DNA of 64,000 bases, from positions 1-64,000 of the forward strand of contig CAVZHI010000001.1 of the NCBI GenBank assembly GCA_963775015.1. The letters run 5' to 3'. The notes below the pieces were generated by a model. That model had not been told where the DNA came from, did not search any database, and saw only the letters and a list, made by a program, of their open reading frames with translations. This DNA comes from JAEMQF01 sp963775015. GTDB taxonomy: Bacteria; Pseudomonadota; Gammaproteobacteria; Burkholderiales; Burkholderiaceae_C. Made by a program: the position numbers and the translations under genes. This document shows positions 27,701 to 36,855 of this stretch, in pieces. Every line of letters starts with the position of its first letter. The stretch's first letter is position 1.

Positions 27701-28087
27701 GGGCGCCGGGGGTGAATTCCTAAGGCTTGTCTAAGTATGACGAGAGGCAGCCCTCAGATGGGATCCGAGCTGCAATCGGCGGTGCGGCTCTCGAGGATTC
27801 CTCACGCAATGCGGGCGCGTCTCGAAACGTTTGGCGCCGGCCGCGCGAACCGATTCCATTCGCGAGTTCCCACCGCGCACGCTCTTCGGATTTCAGGAAC
27901 GCACTCGCACTTCGGCTCGCGCAAGCAAGCGAACCCTTTGCCCAATCCCGCACGCAAACGAGCGGTGCACACCCGCGGATGCGGGGTCTGGAGGAGGTGG
28001 GGGGTTTGGATAATTCTTGTGCACGGGCTTGTTCTTCACTGGGGGGCCCAGTGGTGATGGCGGTTGGTGCAAGCAGAAGGGACATGC
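27701..28087. promoter_or_regulatory. Divergent intergenic region between the acyltransferase set and the EPS operon
   Basis: 387 bp without a supported gene, lying between divergent starts at 27700 (minus) and 28088 (plus), so promoters for both directions are expected here. A short hairpin CCCGC-GGAT-GCGGG lies at 27972-27985 and a stronger inverted repeat at 28037-28053. No convincing sigma-70 or sigma-54 element was found by eye. Confidence 0.5.
28037..28053. repeat. Perfect inverted repeat upstream of the EPS operon
   Basis: CACTGGG (28037-28043) and CCCAGTG (28047-28053) form perfect 7-bp arms around GGG. The repeat ends 34 bp before the first EPS gene, a position that suits an operator or a 5'-UTR hairpin controlling entry into the operon. 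Confidence 0.45.
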
Positions 28088-29536
28088 ATGTTCAGCGTAT
28101 TTCGGCATCACGTGTCAGTGGCCTCCTTCACGGGGATGCTGGCCGACATGGTGCTGCTGTTTGTGGCCGTACTGCTGGCCGGGGTGACGCAGGGCGGGGT
28201 GGTGAGTGGCGCGGGATTCACGCAGGCAGGGCTGGGCGAGCCGGGGCTGAGCGCGCTGGGGGCGGGGTCGCCCCTGGCACTGCACCAGATGGTGCTGTTC
28301 GCGGCCCAGTTTGCGCTCGTGGTCTCGCTCATGTACTCCTTTGCCGGGCTGTACCGGCCCACGCCCATCGGCGTGCCCACACTGTGGTGGCGCACCGTGG
28401 TGGCCATGGGGGTGGGGGCGTACCTGACCTATCTGGTGCTGGGGCTGGTGTTGCCGGGCGAGTACCTGAGGCTGCTGCTCAGCTCGGCCATCGTCTACGC
28501 GCTCATTGGACTCGTGTTCGTACGCGCGGCACTGTACTGGCTGCGCCATGTGCGCTCGCGCTCGCGCGTTCTCATTGTGGGCACGGGGCCGCAGGCGTAT
28601 GCCGTGGCCAGCGACCTGGCTGCGCTCACGCGTGCCTCCAACAACGTGATCGGTTTTTACCCCAGCGGGGACGAGGTTCCCGTGCACAGCACCGCGGGCA
28701 GCCCGCCGGTGTTCTCGCGCCAGGCGCGCCTGCAGGAGCTGGTGGCGCAGCACCGCATCGACCAGATCATCGTCGCCGAGCGCGAGCAGCGCGGTGGGGG
28801 CGTGCCGATGGACGAGTTGCTCGCGTGCCGCATCCGGGGCATTCCGGTCATGGACCTGGCGGGTTTTTGGGAGCGCGCCAAGTCCGAAGTCCCCATCGAC
28901 AGCCTCAAGGCGAGCTGGCTCGTCTACGGCGAGGGCTTTGTGCAGGGGCGCGCGCGGCGCATCGCCAAGCGGCTATTTGACACGTTGTGCTCAGGGGCGC
29001 TGCTCATCCTCACGAGCCCCGTGATGCTGCTCACGGTGCTCGCCATCAAGCTCGACAGCCCCGGCCCCGTCATTTACCGCCAGGAGCGCGTCGGCAAAGG
29101 CGGACGGCTGTTCTGGTGCTTGAAGTTTCGCAGCATGAGGTGTGATGCCGAGGGCGACGGCGTGGCGCGCTGGGCGACCAAGAACGACAGTCGCGTGACC
29201 CGCGTGGGCGCCTTTCTGCGCAAGACCCGCATCGACGAGCTGCCGCAACTCATCAGCGTGCTCAACGGCCAGATGAGCCTGGTGGGGCCGCGCCCGGAGC
29301 GGCCCAGCTTCGTCGCCCAGCTCAAGGAGCAGATTCCCTTTTACGACGTGCGCCACAGCGTCAAGCCCGGCGTCACCGGCTGGGCGCAGGTGCGCTACAG
29401 CTACGGCGCGAGCTTGGAAGACGCACGGCGCAAACATCAATTTGATCTCTACTATGTGAAGAATAATTCACTGTTCCTGGACCTGTTGGTCCTGATCGAG
29501 ACGGTCAGCGTTGTACTATTTCGTGAGGGTCAGTGA
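28088..29536 (+). CDS. Undecaprenyl-phosphate sugar phosphotransferase (EpsB type)
   Basis: A 482-residue polyisoprenyl-phosphate hexose-1-phosphate transferase that starts EPS repeat-unit assembly. Four to five N-terminal membrane segments (residues about 10-150) are followed by a Rossmann-like part (VLIVGTGPQAYAVASDLA, about 160) and the C-terminal bacterial sugar transferase domain from about 288, with FDTLCSGALLILTSPVMLL, KFRSMR, DELPQLISVLNGQMSLVGPRPERP (about 382) and KPGVTGWAQV. It resembles the enzyme of exosortase-A-linked EPS clusters. ATG 28088 is preferred because AAGGGA lies 6 nt upstream; an ATG at 28064 is also in frame. Confidence 0.93.
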   Translation: MFSVFRHHVSVASFTGMLADMVLLFVAVLLAGVTQGGVVSGAGFTQAGLGEPGLSALGAGSPLALHQMVLFAAQFALVVSLMYSFAGLYRPTPIGVPTLWWRTVVAMGVGAYLTYLVLGLVLPGEYLRLLLSSAIVYALIGLVFVRAALYWLRHVRSRSRVLIVGTGPQAYAVASDLAALTRASNNVIGFYPSGDEVPVHSTAGSPPVFSRQARLQELVAQHRIDQIIVAEREQRGGGVPMDELLACRIRGIPVMDLAGFWERAKSEVPIDSLKASWLVYGEGFVQGRARRIAKRLFDTLCSGALLILTSPVMLLTVLAIKLDSPGPVIYRQERVGKGGRLFWCLKFRSMRCDAEGDGVARWATKNDSRVTRVGAFLRKTRIDELPQLISVLNGQMSLVGPRPERPSFVAQLKEQIPFYDVRHSVKPGVTGWAQVRYSYGASLEDARRKHQFDLYYVKNNSLFLDLLVLIETVSVVLFREGQ

Positions 29537-29677
29537 GGCACCGCGTGCCTGCGCTGCAGCCTCGAACTCAACCCCGTCAATGCCCGTGCTGAAGCGATGC
29601 GTGTGTGGCCTTGCACGGCCAGTGCGGCACGCTTGCCCGCGGAACGCTTCGCTTGCTTCTGCTCACGAGGAACACAC

Positions 29678-30322
29678 ATGAACCAAACCGGCCAGGCAGC
29701 ACGATTCATGCGGGCCACGCGGGTTGCTTTTGTCGCTTGGGCGGCCGGGACCACGTTGCTGGCCGGCTGCGGGGCGCTGAACAACTACCCGCCCGCCCCG
29801 GCCACGGTGGACACCGTGGACCACCGCTACCGCATCGGCCCGCTGGACACGCTGAACATCCTGGTGTGGCGCAACCCCGACCTGTCCGCCACGGTCAGCG
29901 TGCGCCCCGACGGGCGCATCTCCAGCCCCTTGGTCGAAGACCTCATGGCCGCGGGCAGGAGCCCGGTGGACCTGGCGCGCGACATCGAGAAGACCCTGGC
30001 CAAGTTCATCCGCGAGCCCGTCGTCACCGTCGTGGTGGGTGGGTTTCAGGGCATCTACCCCGAGCAGATCCGCATCGTGGGCGAGGCCGCCAAACCGCAA
30101 TCCGTTCCGTACCGTCAGCAGATGACGATTCTTGACGTGATGATCGCCGCCGGGGGCCTGACCGACTTTGCCGACGGCAACGGCGCGGTGCTGGTGCGCG
30201 GCAGCGAGGGCGGCAAGCAGTACAGTGTGCGGCTCAAAGACCTGCTCAAGCGGGGCGACATCTCGGCCAACGTGGCGGTCAAGCCCGGGGACATCGTGAT
30301 CGTTCCGCAAAGCGTGTTCTGA
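29678..30322 (+). CDS. Polysaccharide export lipoprotein (Wza/EpsE-like)
   Basis: A 214-residue outer-membrane export component. The signal ends in a lipobox (TTLLAGCGALNNY, Cys about residue 29). A Poly_export domain follows (YRIGPLDTLNILVWRNPDLSATVSVRPDGRISSPLVEDL), then a SLBB domain (IRIVGEAAKPQSVPYRQQMTILDVMIAAGGL) and PGDIVIVPQSVF at the end. It is short like the EpsE proteins of XrtA-type clusters, in contrast to full-length Wza. ATG 29678 has GAGG 8 nt upstream. The stop is 2 bp before the chain-length gene, so the two are coupled. Confidence 0.93.
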   Translation: MNQTGQAARFMRATRVAFVAWAAGTTLLAGCGALNNYPPAPATVDTVDHRYRIGPLDTLNILVWRNPDLSATVSVRPDGRISSPLVEDLMAAGRSPVDLARDIEKTLAKFIREPVVTVVVGGFQGIYPEQIRIVGEAAKPQSVPYRQQMTILDVMIAAGGLTDFADGNGAVLVRGSEGGKQYSVRLKDLLKRGDISANVAVKPGDIVIVPQSVF

Positions 30323-30324
30323 GC

Positions 30325-31929
30325 ATGAACATGCAATTGGTGCGCGAGATCTGGGCGGCGCTGTGGCGCTCGCGCTGGCTCGCCTTGAGCGTGGCCTGGG
30401 TCGTCTCGGCCGTGCTGGGGGCGGCCGTGCTCACCGTGAAGGACCGCTACGAGGCCAGCGCGCGCATCTACATCGACACCCAAAGCGTGCTCAAGCCGCT
30501 CATGGACGGTCTGGCGTTTCAGCCCAACATCCAGCAGCAACTGAGCATGCTCGCGCGCACCCTGATCAGCCGGCCCAACATCGAGCTCTTGCGCGCCTCG
30601 CCCGAAGTGGGCTGGGACAACACGGCCTCGCAGAACGACCCCAAGCGGCGCGAGAAGGAGATCGACGCGCTGATGAAGGCGATCAAGATGGCCCCTGGTG
30701 GTACAGGCAACAACATCTACGCCATCAGCTACCGCGACACCGACCCGCAGCTCGCCGAGCGGCTGGTGGCGCAACTGGTGAAGATGTTCGTCGCCTCGGG
30801 CTCGGACAACAAGCGGCGCGACTCGCAGGACGCGCGCCAGTTCATCGAAGAGGAGATCCGCGAGCACGAGGCCAAGCTGGCCGCCGCGGAGAACCAGCTC
30901 AAGGACTTCAAGCTGAAGAACTTTGGCGTCACGGGCGTATCCAGCCAGGGCTACTTCGCGCGCATGGCCAGCTTGGCCGAGGAGGTGGACAAGCTGCGCC
31001 TGGAGTTCAACGCGGCCGAGCAGGGGCGCGACGCGATCAAGCGTGAGCTGGCCAGCGAGGCGCCGCAGTTGCCGGTCACTGCACAAACCAGCCCCGGCAC
31101 ACCGGCACCGGCCCCATTGGTGTCGGAGTTTGAACCGCGCCTGGACGCGGCGCGCAAGCAGCTCGACGAATTGCTGCGCCGCTACACCGACGAGCACCCC
31201 GACGTGGTCAGCACCCGGCGTGTCATCGCCCAGCTCGAAGTGCAAAAGCGCGACGACCTGGAGGCGCGCGCGATGGCGCGGGCCCAGGCGCTGGCGCTGG
31301 AGGGCCCCAGAGGGCCTACCGCGATGGCTGCGGCGGCCACGAATCCGGTGTTCCAGCAACTGCGCGTCTCGCTCGCCGCGGCCGAGGCCAACGTGGCCTC
31401 GCTGCGGGTGCGCCTGAGCACCCAGCAAGCCCGCTTGAACGAGACCCGCGCGCTGGCCAGCCGCACGCCCCAGATCGAGGCCGAGTTCAGCCAGCTCAAC
31501 CGCGACTACGAGATCATCCGCAAGAACTACGAGCAACTCGTGACACGCCGCGAGTCGGCCTCGCTGGGGGTGAAGATCGACCAGTCTTCGCCCCTGGCGG
31601 AGTTTCGGATCATCGACCCGCCGCGCACCACGCCCTCTGCGGTGCAGCCCAATCGGGTGAGCTTGGCGGGCTTGAGCGCGTTGCTGGCCATCGCCGCGGG
31701 CGTGGGCGCGGCGCTGCTGCGCGCCAGGCTGCGCCCGGTGGTGAGCACGCCCAAGGCGTTGCGCGAGCTCTCGGGCCGCCCGGTGCTGGGCAGCGTGTCG
31801 CTGCTCATGAGCCCGCAGGCCCTGCGCGAGCAGCGCACGGGCAGCTTCGCCCTGGCCGCGGGCGCGGGCAGCCTGATGCTGGTCCAGCTCGGCTGGGTCG
31901 CCTGGGTCGCCTCGCAGGCCAGAATATGA
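30325..31929 (+). CDS. EPS chain-length determinant (Wzz/EpsF-like)
   Basis: A 534-residue polysaccharide co-polymerase. A Wzz domain with one membrane segment at about residues 18-38 (ALSVAWVVSAVLGAAVLTV) is followed by YEASARIYIDTQSVLKPL, then long coiled-coil stretches (about 165-240 and 270-420), a second membrane segment near 448-468 and an additional hydrophobic end (LMLVQLGWVAWVASQ). The length and the periplasmic coiled coils fit the EpsF-type determinants of exosortase-A-linked clusters, in which the kinase is a separate protein, here the next gene. Confidence 0.92.
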   Translation: MNMQLVREIWAALWRSRWLALSVAWVVSAVLGAAVLTVKDRYEASARIYIDTQSVLKPLMDGLAFQPNIQQQLSMLARTLISRPNIELLRASPEVGWDNTASQNDPKRREKEIDALMKAIKMAPGGTGNNIYAISYRDTDPQLAERLVAQLVKMFVASGSDNKRRDSQDARQFIEEEIREHEAKLAAAENQLKDFKLKNFGVTGVSSQGYFARMASLAEEVDKLRLEFNAAEQGRDAIKRELASEAPQLPVTAQTSPGTPAPAPLVSEFEPRLDAARKQLDELLRRYTDEHPDVVSTRRVIAQLEVQKRDDLEARAMARAQALALEGPRGPTAMAAAATNPVFQQLRVSLAAAEANVASLRVRLSTQQARLNETRALASRTPQIEAEFSQLNRDYEIIRKNYEQLVTRRESASLGVKIDQSSPLAEFRIIDPPRTTPSAVQPNRVSLAGLSALLAIAAGVGAALLRARLRPVVSTPKALRELSGRPVLGSVSLLMSPQALREQRTGSFALAAGAGSLMLVQLGWVAWVASQARI

Positions 31930-31939
31930 AAGTCAGGTC

Positions 31940-33004
31940 ATGAGCATCATCGAACAGGCCACGCGCCGCCTGGAAGAACTCAAACGCGCCGGCGTGGAGG
32001 TGGCTTGGGAGCCAGCGCCCCCGGTCGCCGCGCCCTCAATGCCACGCCGCGCCGCGCAGGCACTGGAAGAGCAGGGCTACGCGCTGGACCTGGACGATGA
32101 GGCCACGCCCGCGCAGCCCGGCCCCAGCGCGCGCGAGCGTGCCGCAGGCCACAGCGCAGGTCAGGCCACGCCCACCCCGGGCCACGCCTTGATGCGCGTG
32201 GGTCCGCCCCCGCAGTCCAAGAGCGTGACGCTGGACTTGTTCCAATTGTCCGAACTCGGCTACCTGGTGCCAGGTGCGCCGCGCTCGGCGCTGGTGGACG
32301 AGTTTCGGAGCATCAAGCAGCCGCTGCTGAAGAACGCGCGCACCCAGGCCGACGCTGCCGCAGCACTGGCAAGCGCATCAACCAACGCATCAACCAGCAC
32401 CCCGGCCAGCACCCCTGCCAACACCACCCACGCCAACCTGATCATGGTCACCAGCGCCCTGGCCGGGGAGGGCAAGACGTTCTGCGCCGTGAATCTGGCG
32501 CTGTCCATCGCCTCGGAGGTCGACTCCTCGGTGCTGTTGGTGGACGCTGATGTCATCTGCCCCTCGGTGATGAGCCGCCTGGGGGTCACCGGCCCGCACA
32601 AGGGCTTGCTCGATCTGCTCTCCGACACCACCCTGGAGCTGCCCGAGCTGATCCTCAAGACGAACATCCCCAAACTCTCGCTGCTGCCTGCAGGCGCCCC
32701 CACCAGCCACTCCACGGAGCTGCTGGCCAGCGACGCGCTGGGCGAGCTGCTGCACGAGATCGCCACGCGTTACCCGGAGCGCATCGTGATCTTCGATGCG
32801 CCACCCCTGCTGTCCACCACCGAGTCCAGAGTCCTGGCCACCCGCATGGGCCAGATCATCATGGTGGTCAGCGCCAACTCCACCCAGACCCTGGACCTGG
32901 CTCAGGCCTACACCGCTCTGGAACACTGCCCCACCGTCCTCAGCGTGCTCAATAAATCGTCCTCCAATACCGAGCAGCGCCACTATGGCTATTACCCGGC
33001 CTGA
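31940..33004 (+). CDS. Tyrosine autokinase, CpsD/EpsG-like (XrtA-associated type)
   Basis: A cytoplasmic BY-kinase of 354 residues. A variable Pro/Ala-rich N-terminus (about 1-75) precedes LSELGYLVPG and VDEFRSIKQPLL (about 114-126); then come Walker A SALAGEGKTF (about 170-179), Walker A' VLLVDADV (about 197-204) and Walker B RIVIFDAPPL (about 280-289). The C-terminus ends HYGYYPA, a short Tyr cluster that would be the autophosphorylation site. A Thr/Ser/Asn/Pro-rich insert (about 148-166) is low complexity. Partner of the preceding membrane co-polymerase; controls EPS chain length and export. Confidence 0.93.
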   Translation: MSIIEQATRRLEELKRAGVEVAWEPAPPVAAPSMPRRAAQALEEQGYALDLDDEATPAQPGPSARERAAGHSAGQATPTPGHALMRVGPPPQSKSVTLDLFQLSELGYLVPGAPRSALVDEFRSIKQPLLKNARTQADAAAALASASTNASTSTPASTPANTTHANLIMVTSALAGEGKTFCAVNLALSIASEVDSSVLLVDADVICPSVMSRLGVTGPHKGLLDLLSDTTLELPELILKTNIPKLSLLPAGAPTSHSTELLASDALGELLHEIATRYPERIVIFDAPPLLSTTESRVLATRMGQIIMVVSANSTQTLDLAQAYTALEHCPTVLSVLNKSSSNTEQRHYGYYPA

Positions 33005-34523
33005 GGGGTGGCGCCTGACACGTTGGATCGCCCTGTTCATGGTGAGCCAACAAGCGATGTCGGTTGCAATGGCGCAGACGTGGCGCATTGAACCTTCTGC
33101 GAAAGCCACGCTCACGGCGACGAACAACAGCGGCTTTGCCGATTCGGCAGACACGGGCGGCGATGTAATCCTCGAATTGGTGCCGCGCGTCGCCTTGAAG
33201 GGGCGGGGCCCGCGCTACACGGTAGACGGCGCGGTCGAAGCGGACTCGCTCAATTACGTTCGCAGCACGCAGACGAATCGATTCATTCCCAAGGCGACGT
33301 TGGCCGCGAACGCAACGGCGGTCGAGCGCTGGGTCTTTCTGGACGCGGCGGCTCAGTTCGAGCAGATCACCAGCAATCCTTTTTCGGCTGCCTCGACGGC
33401 GAGCTTGCCGTCGAAGCGCCAGGAAGTTCGGCAATACCGAGTCAGTCCTTACGTGGACCACGCCTTCACTCCGTCCTTTTCGGTCCTCTACCGCAACACC
33501 AACGTGTGGAGCCGGACTGCCGATGTTGAAACTTCGGCCGTTCGCACGGAGAGTGAGCTGCACGGCCACTCGTTCGCACTGACGCAACGCCCTCTGCCAT
33601 TCGGATATTCGTTGGAGGCGAACCAAGAAGAGACCGAATTTGTCAATAGCGGCCAGCCTCGAGTCGAATTGGCGAGCGCGCGCGGCGTCTTGACCTATGC
33701 GGTAGACCCGACGTTAATTGTCGGTGCCGTCGCCGGAGCCGAGCGCTTTCGAATCGCTTCGTCGACGAGCCACGACAGGGTCCGTGGCCTGCGCTTGCGC
33801 TGGCGACCAACCGAGCGGACGAATCTTGACGCCGCTGCCGAACGGCGCTTTTTCGGCACCGGTTGGAACCTGATCGGATCCCATCGCTCGCCGTTCCTGG
33901 CGATCAGCCTCGAACTGTCGAGGCAGCCGGCGTCGCAACCATCGACCCTCGGCGCAAACTCCGGTGGCGATTTGCGCAACCTGATCGACGCGTCATATTC
34001 GACGCGTTTCCCCAACCCAATTGAGCGCGCCGCAATGGTCGACACCGTGCTCGCGCGTCTCGGGCCGCTGGCCAGCGGGACGGCGCCGATCACCGTGTTT
34101 TCCGACTATGCGCAGCTCGATCGCAACGCCGTTCTTTCCGTGGCTTTTCTCAGTCCACGTTCGGTGCTCACGTTTCGCCTGTTCGCCTCCGAGTCGCTGC
34201 AGCTGCAGCGACCCGACGCACCGCCTCTGCCCCTGCCAGTGCAGGCCAATGACAACGCACAGCTCGGCGGTTCGGCGTCGTTGACGCGCCGTTTGACGTC
34301 CACGCTCAGCGTCGATGCCGCGCTGAGTGGCGTCAAGATCGAGGGTCGTGGCGCTGCGCTCGGGCAGGTGAGCACCACCAAGTCGGCGACCCTTTCCGCA
34401 TTTCAAGAGCTGACGCCCAAGTCTCGTCTGGTCACCGGCGCACGGCGTCAGCTTTCGGGCTCGAATGTCTTGAATTCTGCACAAGAGACGGCGGCGTTCG
34501 TCGGCCTCGAACAGAGGTTCTGA
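32985..34523 (+). CDS. Outer-membrane beta-barrel protein of XrtA-type EPS clusters
   Basis: A 512-residue protein overlapping the kinase gene by 20 bp. A signal peptide (residues about 8-32, IALFMVSQQAMSVAMAQ) is followed by alternating polar and hydrophobic strands, and the protein ends in Phe (GLEQRF), as barrels do. Fit to the TIGR03016-type PEP-CTERM-associated outer-membrane family is judged from its position between the tyrosine kinase and the AAA ATPase and from its barrel pattern. A role as the EPS pore or export partner is plausible because no full-length Wza is present. Confidence 0.82.
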   Translation: MAITRPEGWRLTRWIALFMVSQQAMSVAMAQTWRIEPSAKATLTATNNSGFADSADTGGDVILELVPRVALKGRGPRYTVDGAVEADSLNYVRSTQTNRFIPKATLAANATAVERWVFLDAAAQFEQITSNPFSAASTASLPSKRQEVRQYRVSPYVDHAFTPSFSVLYRNTNVWSRTADVETSAVRTESELHGHSFALTQRPLPFGYSLEANQEETEFVNSGQPRVELASARGVLTYAVDPTLIVGAVAGAERFRIASSTSHDRVRGLRLRWRPTERTNLDAAAERRFFGTGWNLIGSHRSPFLAISLELSRQPASQPSTLGANSGGDLRNLIDASYSTRFPNPIERAAMVDTVLARLGPLASGTAPITVFSDYAQLDRNAVLSVAFLSPRSVLTFRLFASESLQLQRPDAPPLPLPVQANDNAQLGGSASLTRRLTSTLSVDAALSGVKIEGRGAALGQVSTTKSATLSAFQELTPKSRLVTGARRQLSGSNVLNSAQETAAFVGLEQRF

Positions 34524-34528
34524 ATCCC

Positions 34529-36841
34529 ATGTACGAATCACATTTCGGCTTCAGCGGTGCACCGTTCCAGCTCAATCCCGATCCGGCATTTTATTTTGAC
34601 AGCCGCGGCCACAGCAACGCGCTCGCCTACCTGAAATTCGGCGCGCATCAAGGCGAGGGCTTCATCGTCGTGACCGGCGAAATCGGTGCCGGCAAGACAA
34701 CCCTCGTTCGAACCCTGCTCGAGGGACTGGACCCGAAGAAAGTGGTCGCCGCGCAGGTCGTCAGCACCCAGCTCGAATCGGGTGAACTGCTGCAGGCGAT
34801 TCTGATGGCTTTCGGCGTCGCCTCCAGCAATGTGTCGAAGGCGCATCTGATCGCCAGCCTCGAGGCCTTCTTGACTGCCACTGCCGCGAAGGGTAAGCGA
34901 GCCCTGCTCATCATCGACGAAGCGCAAAACCTCAAACACGAGGCCGTCGAGGAGCTGCGCATGCTTTCGAATTTCCAGCTCGGCAACTACGGTTTGCTGC
35001 AGAGCTTCCTCGTCGGTCAGCCCGAATTACGCGGGTTGCTCCAGTCCAAGTCGATGGAGCAATTGCGCCAACGCGTCATCGCCTCGTGTCACCTCGGTCC
35101 GCTGGCGGAGATCGAGACCCGAGCCTACGTCGAACATCGGCTACGCCGGGTCGGCTGGACGGGCACTTCGCCCGAGTTCGCGCCCGCCGCGTTCGATCGT
35201 GTGCACCACTGGACGGGAGGCGTTCCGCGCCGCATCAATCGGCTCTGCGGCCGGCTGCTGCTCGGCGCCTTTCTCATGGGCGCTCGCGTCGTGTCCGCGC
35301 AAATGGTCGATGAAACCGCACTCGAGCTGAAGGGCGAGATTGGCGAGGCGAGCCCGGAATTGACCGCCTTGCCGGTCGCGGTGCCCAGCCCCGTGACTGA
35401 ACCTGTCGTGCGGCAGGTTCAGGTTAACGTGGCGCTGACGGCGCCGCCCGCTCCTCAACCAGGCACGGCCCCGAAGGCGGCAAATGACGCAGTGGCTACC
35501 GCGTCGGTGGCCTTTGGCGCAGCACCGGCCGATGCAATCTCACGATCCGCAGCGACAGCGTTGGACTTGCAAGCCGAGCCGCAGATTGCACCGGCGTTAC
35601 CTGCGGCACCGGCTGACATCGCGCATACGGCTGTTCTGCCCGCACCGCTGCGCCGGATGCATCACAGCAGCACGCCGCACCGGCCCATCCTATGTCTGGT
35701 CGACTCTGCCGTCGACTATCTCAAAGCCGGCGTGCTGGCCGGTGTCTTCAAGGGCTTTCCGAGCCTGCCGCGGGTCGTCGCGGTGCACTTCGGCGCCGAG
35801 GCCGACCTGGACCTCGACGACGTCGACGAATTGCGCATGCCCTTGCCGGCGATGGGCATCCACCTCGGTTTGTCGCCCGAACCCTTCGCATCTCAGGTTT
35901 CGAAATTGCTGCCCGCGCTGGACCGGCTGCTGACGGAGCTGCAGCCGCGAGCCGTCATGGTGATGGGCAGTTCCGATGCAGATCTCGGCTCCTGCCTGCT
36001 GACGCGCCGGCGCGGCATCCCGCTGCTGCGAACCGTATCCGGCCAGCGCAATACCCCGCAGGAGATCGGCGCCGGCTCGAACCCCATCCTCATCGACAAA
36101 AACGCCGACCTGCTCTACACCGATTCGATGGAGACGTTTTACGCGCTGTACCGCGAAGGCGTTCATCTCGATCGGGTACACAGCGTGGGCAGTCTGAGTC
36201 GCGAAATGCTCGACATGGCGTTGGCCCAGGGGCATGGTGGTCTTCCCGCCATCGGGTCGCTGCTCAGCGACGATGCGTCGCTGCTGCGCCTGCCGTACGG
36301 CTTGATCGACATCGACGCGCGTGATCATGGGCCGAATGACACGGCGTTCGGCGCGACGATCCGACGGCTCGTGGAGATCGGCCGCGAGTTGCCGCTGCTT
36401 TGGCCGATGCATCCTGCCGAACTTCATCAGTTTGAAGCGTCGAGCTGGGCAGTGCAACTCGAGGCCTCGCGAGTCCACCCGGTGCGAAGCGGTGGCTTTG
36501 GGCAGGCGCTGGCACTGCTGCGAAATTCGAAATGCGTGGTCAGTGGGCTGACCGGTCGTTGGACTGAGGCGTCGAGGATCCTGGGAGTCGCCAACTTGCG
36601 CCTCGAGTCCGACACGCCAGACGCGTCTGCCGGGCTGGCCGCGAGTGCGGCGCATGCCGATGCGATGGCGCGTCCGGGCGGGCTGTTCGGTGCCCAAACC
36701 TGGGGCGAACCCGCGCCTGAGTACTGGGACGCCGGGACGGCAGGGCGCATCGCGCGCCAGCTGGTCGCCTGGTTCTCTGCGCCGGTGCGCACAACCGGAT
36801 CACACCGCGTCGAAGAGCCCGCGCTCGCAGCAGCCGATTAA
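34529..36841 (+). CDS. ExeA-like AAA ATPase fused to a UDP-GlcNAc 2-epimerase-like domain
   Basis: A 770-residue chimera. Residues about 1-285 are the AAA ATPase of XrtA-type clusters: MYESHFGFSGAPFQLNPDPAFYF opening, Walker A TGEIGAGKTTLV (about 48-59), Walker B LLIIDEAQNL (about 126), sensor region GQPELRGLL, and WTGGVPRRINRLC. An Ala/Pro-rich linker (about 295-385) leads to a GT-B-like part (about 390-755) resembling non-hydrolysing UDP-GlcNAc 2-epimerase: VVAVHFGAE, MVMGSSDADLGSCLLTRRRGIPLLR (about 474-498), PILIDKNADLLYTDS, WPMHPAEL (about 625), CVVSGLTGRWTEASRILGV (about 668). Several catalytic epimerase residues look replaced, so the second half may bind without isomerising. Confidence 0.85.
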   Translation: MYESHFGFSGAPFQLNPDPAFYFDSRGHSNALAYLKFGAHQGEGFIVVTGEIGAGKTTLVRTLLEGLDPKKVVAAQVVSTQLESGELLQAILMAFGVASSNVSKAHLIASLEAFLTATAAKGKRALLIIDEAQNLKHEAVEELRMLSNFQLGNYGLLQSFLVGQPELRGLLQSKSMEQLRQRVIASCHLGPLAEIETRAYVEHRLRRVGWTGTSPEFAPAAFDRVHHWTGGVPRRINRLCGRLLLGAFLMGARVVSAQMVDETALELKGEIGEASPELTALPVAVPSPVTEPVVRQVQVNVALTAPPAPQPGTAPKAANDAVATASVAFGAAPADAISRSAATALDLQAEPQIAPALPAAPADIAHTAVLPAPLRRMHHSSTPHRPILCLVDSAVDYLKAGVLAGVFKGFPSLPRVVAVHFGAEADLDLDDVDELRMPLPAMGIHLGLSPEPFASQVSKLLPALDRLLTELQPRAVMVMGSSDADLGSCLLTRRRGIPLLRTVSGQRNTPQEIGAGSNPILIDKNADLLYTDSMETFYALYREGVHLDRVHSVGSLSREMLDMALAQGHGGLPAIGSLLSDDASLLRLPYGLIDIDARDHGPNDTAFGATIRRLVEIGRELPLLWPMHPAELHQFEASSWAVQLEASRVHPVRSGGFGQALALLRNSKCVVSGLTGRWTEASRILGVANLRLESDTPDASAGLAASAAHADAMARPGGLFGAQTWGEPAPEYWDAGTAGRIARQLVAWFSAPVRTTGSHRVEEPALAAAD

Positions 36842-36855
36842 GCCGCGCGCCGGCG

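Noticed and set aside
28005..28035. A sigma-54-like promoter (GTGCACGGGCTTGTT) before the EPS operon
   Set aside because: The -24 GG and -12 GC elements are both imperfect, so the match to the consensus is too weak.
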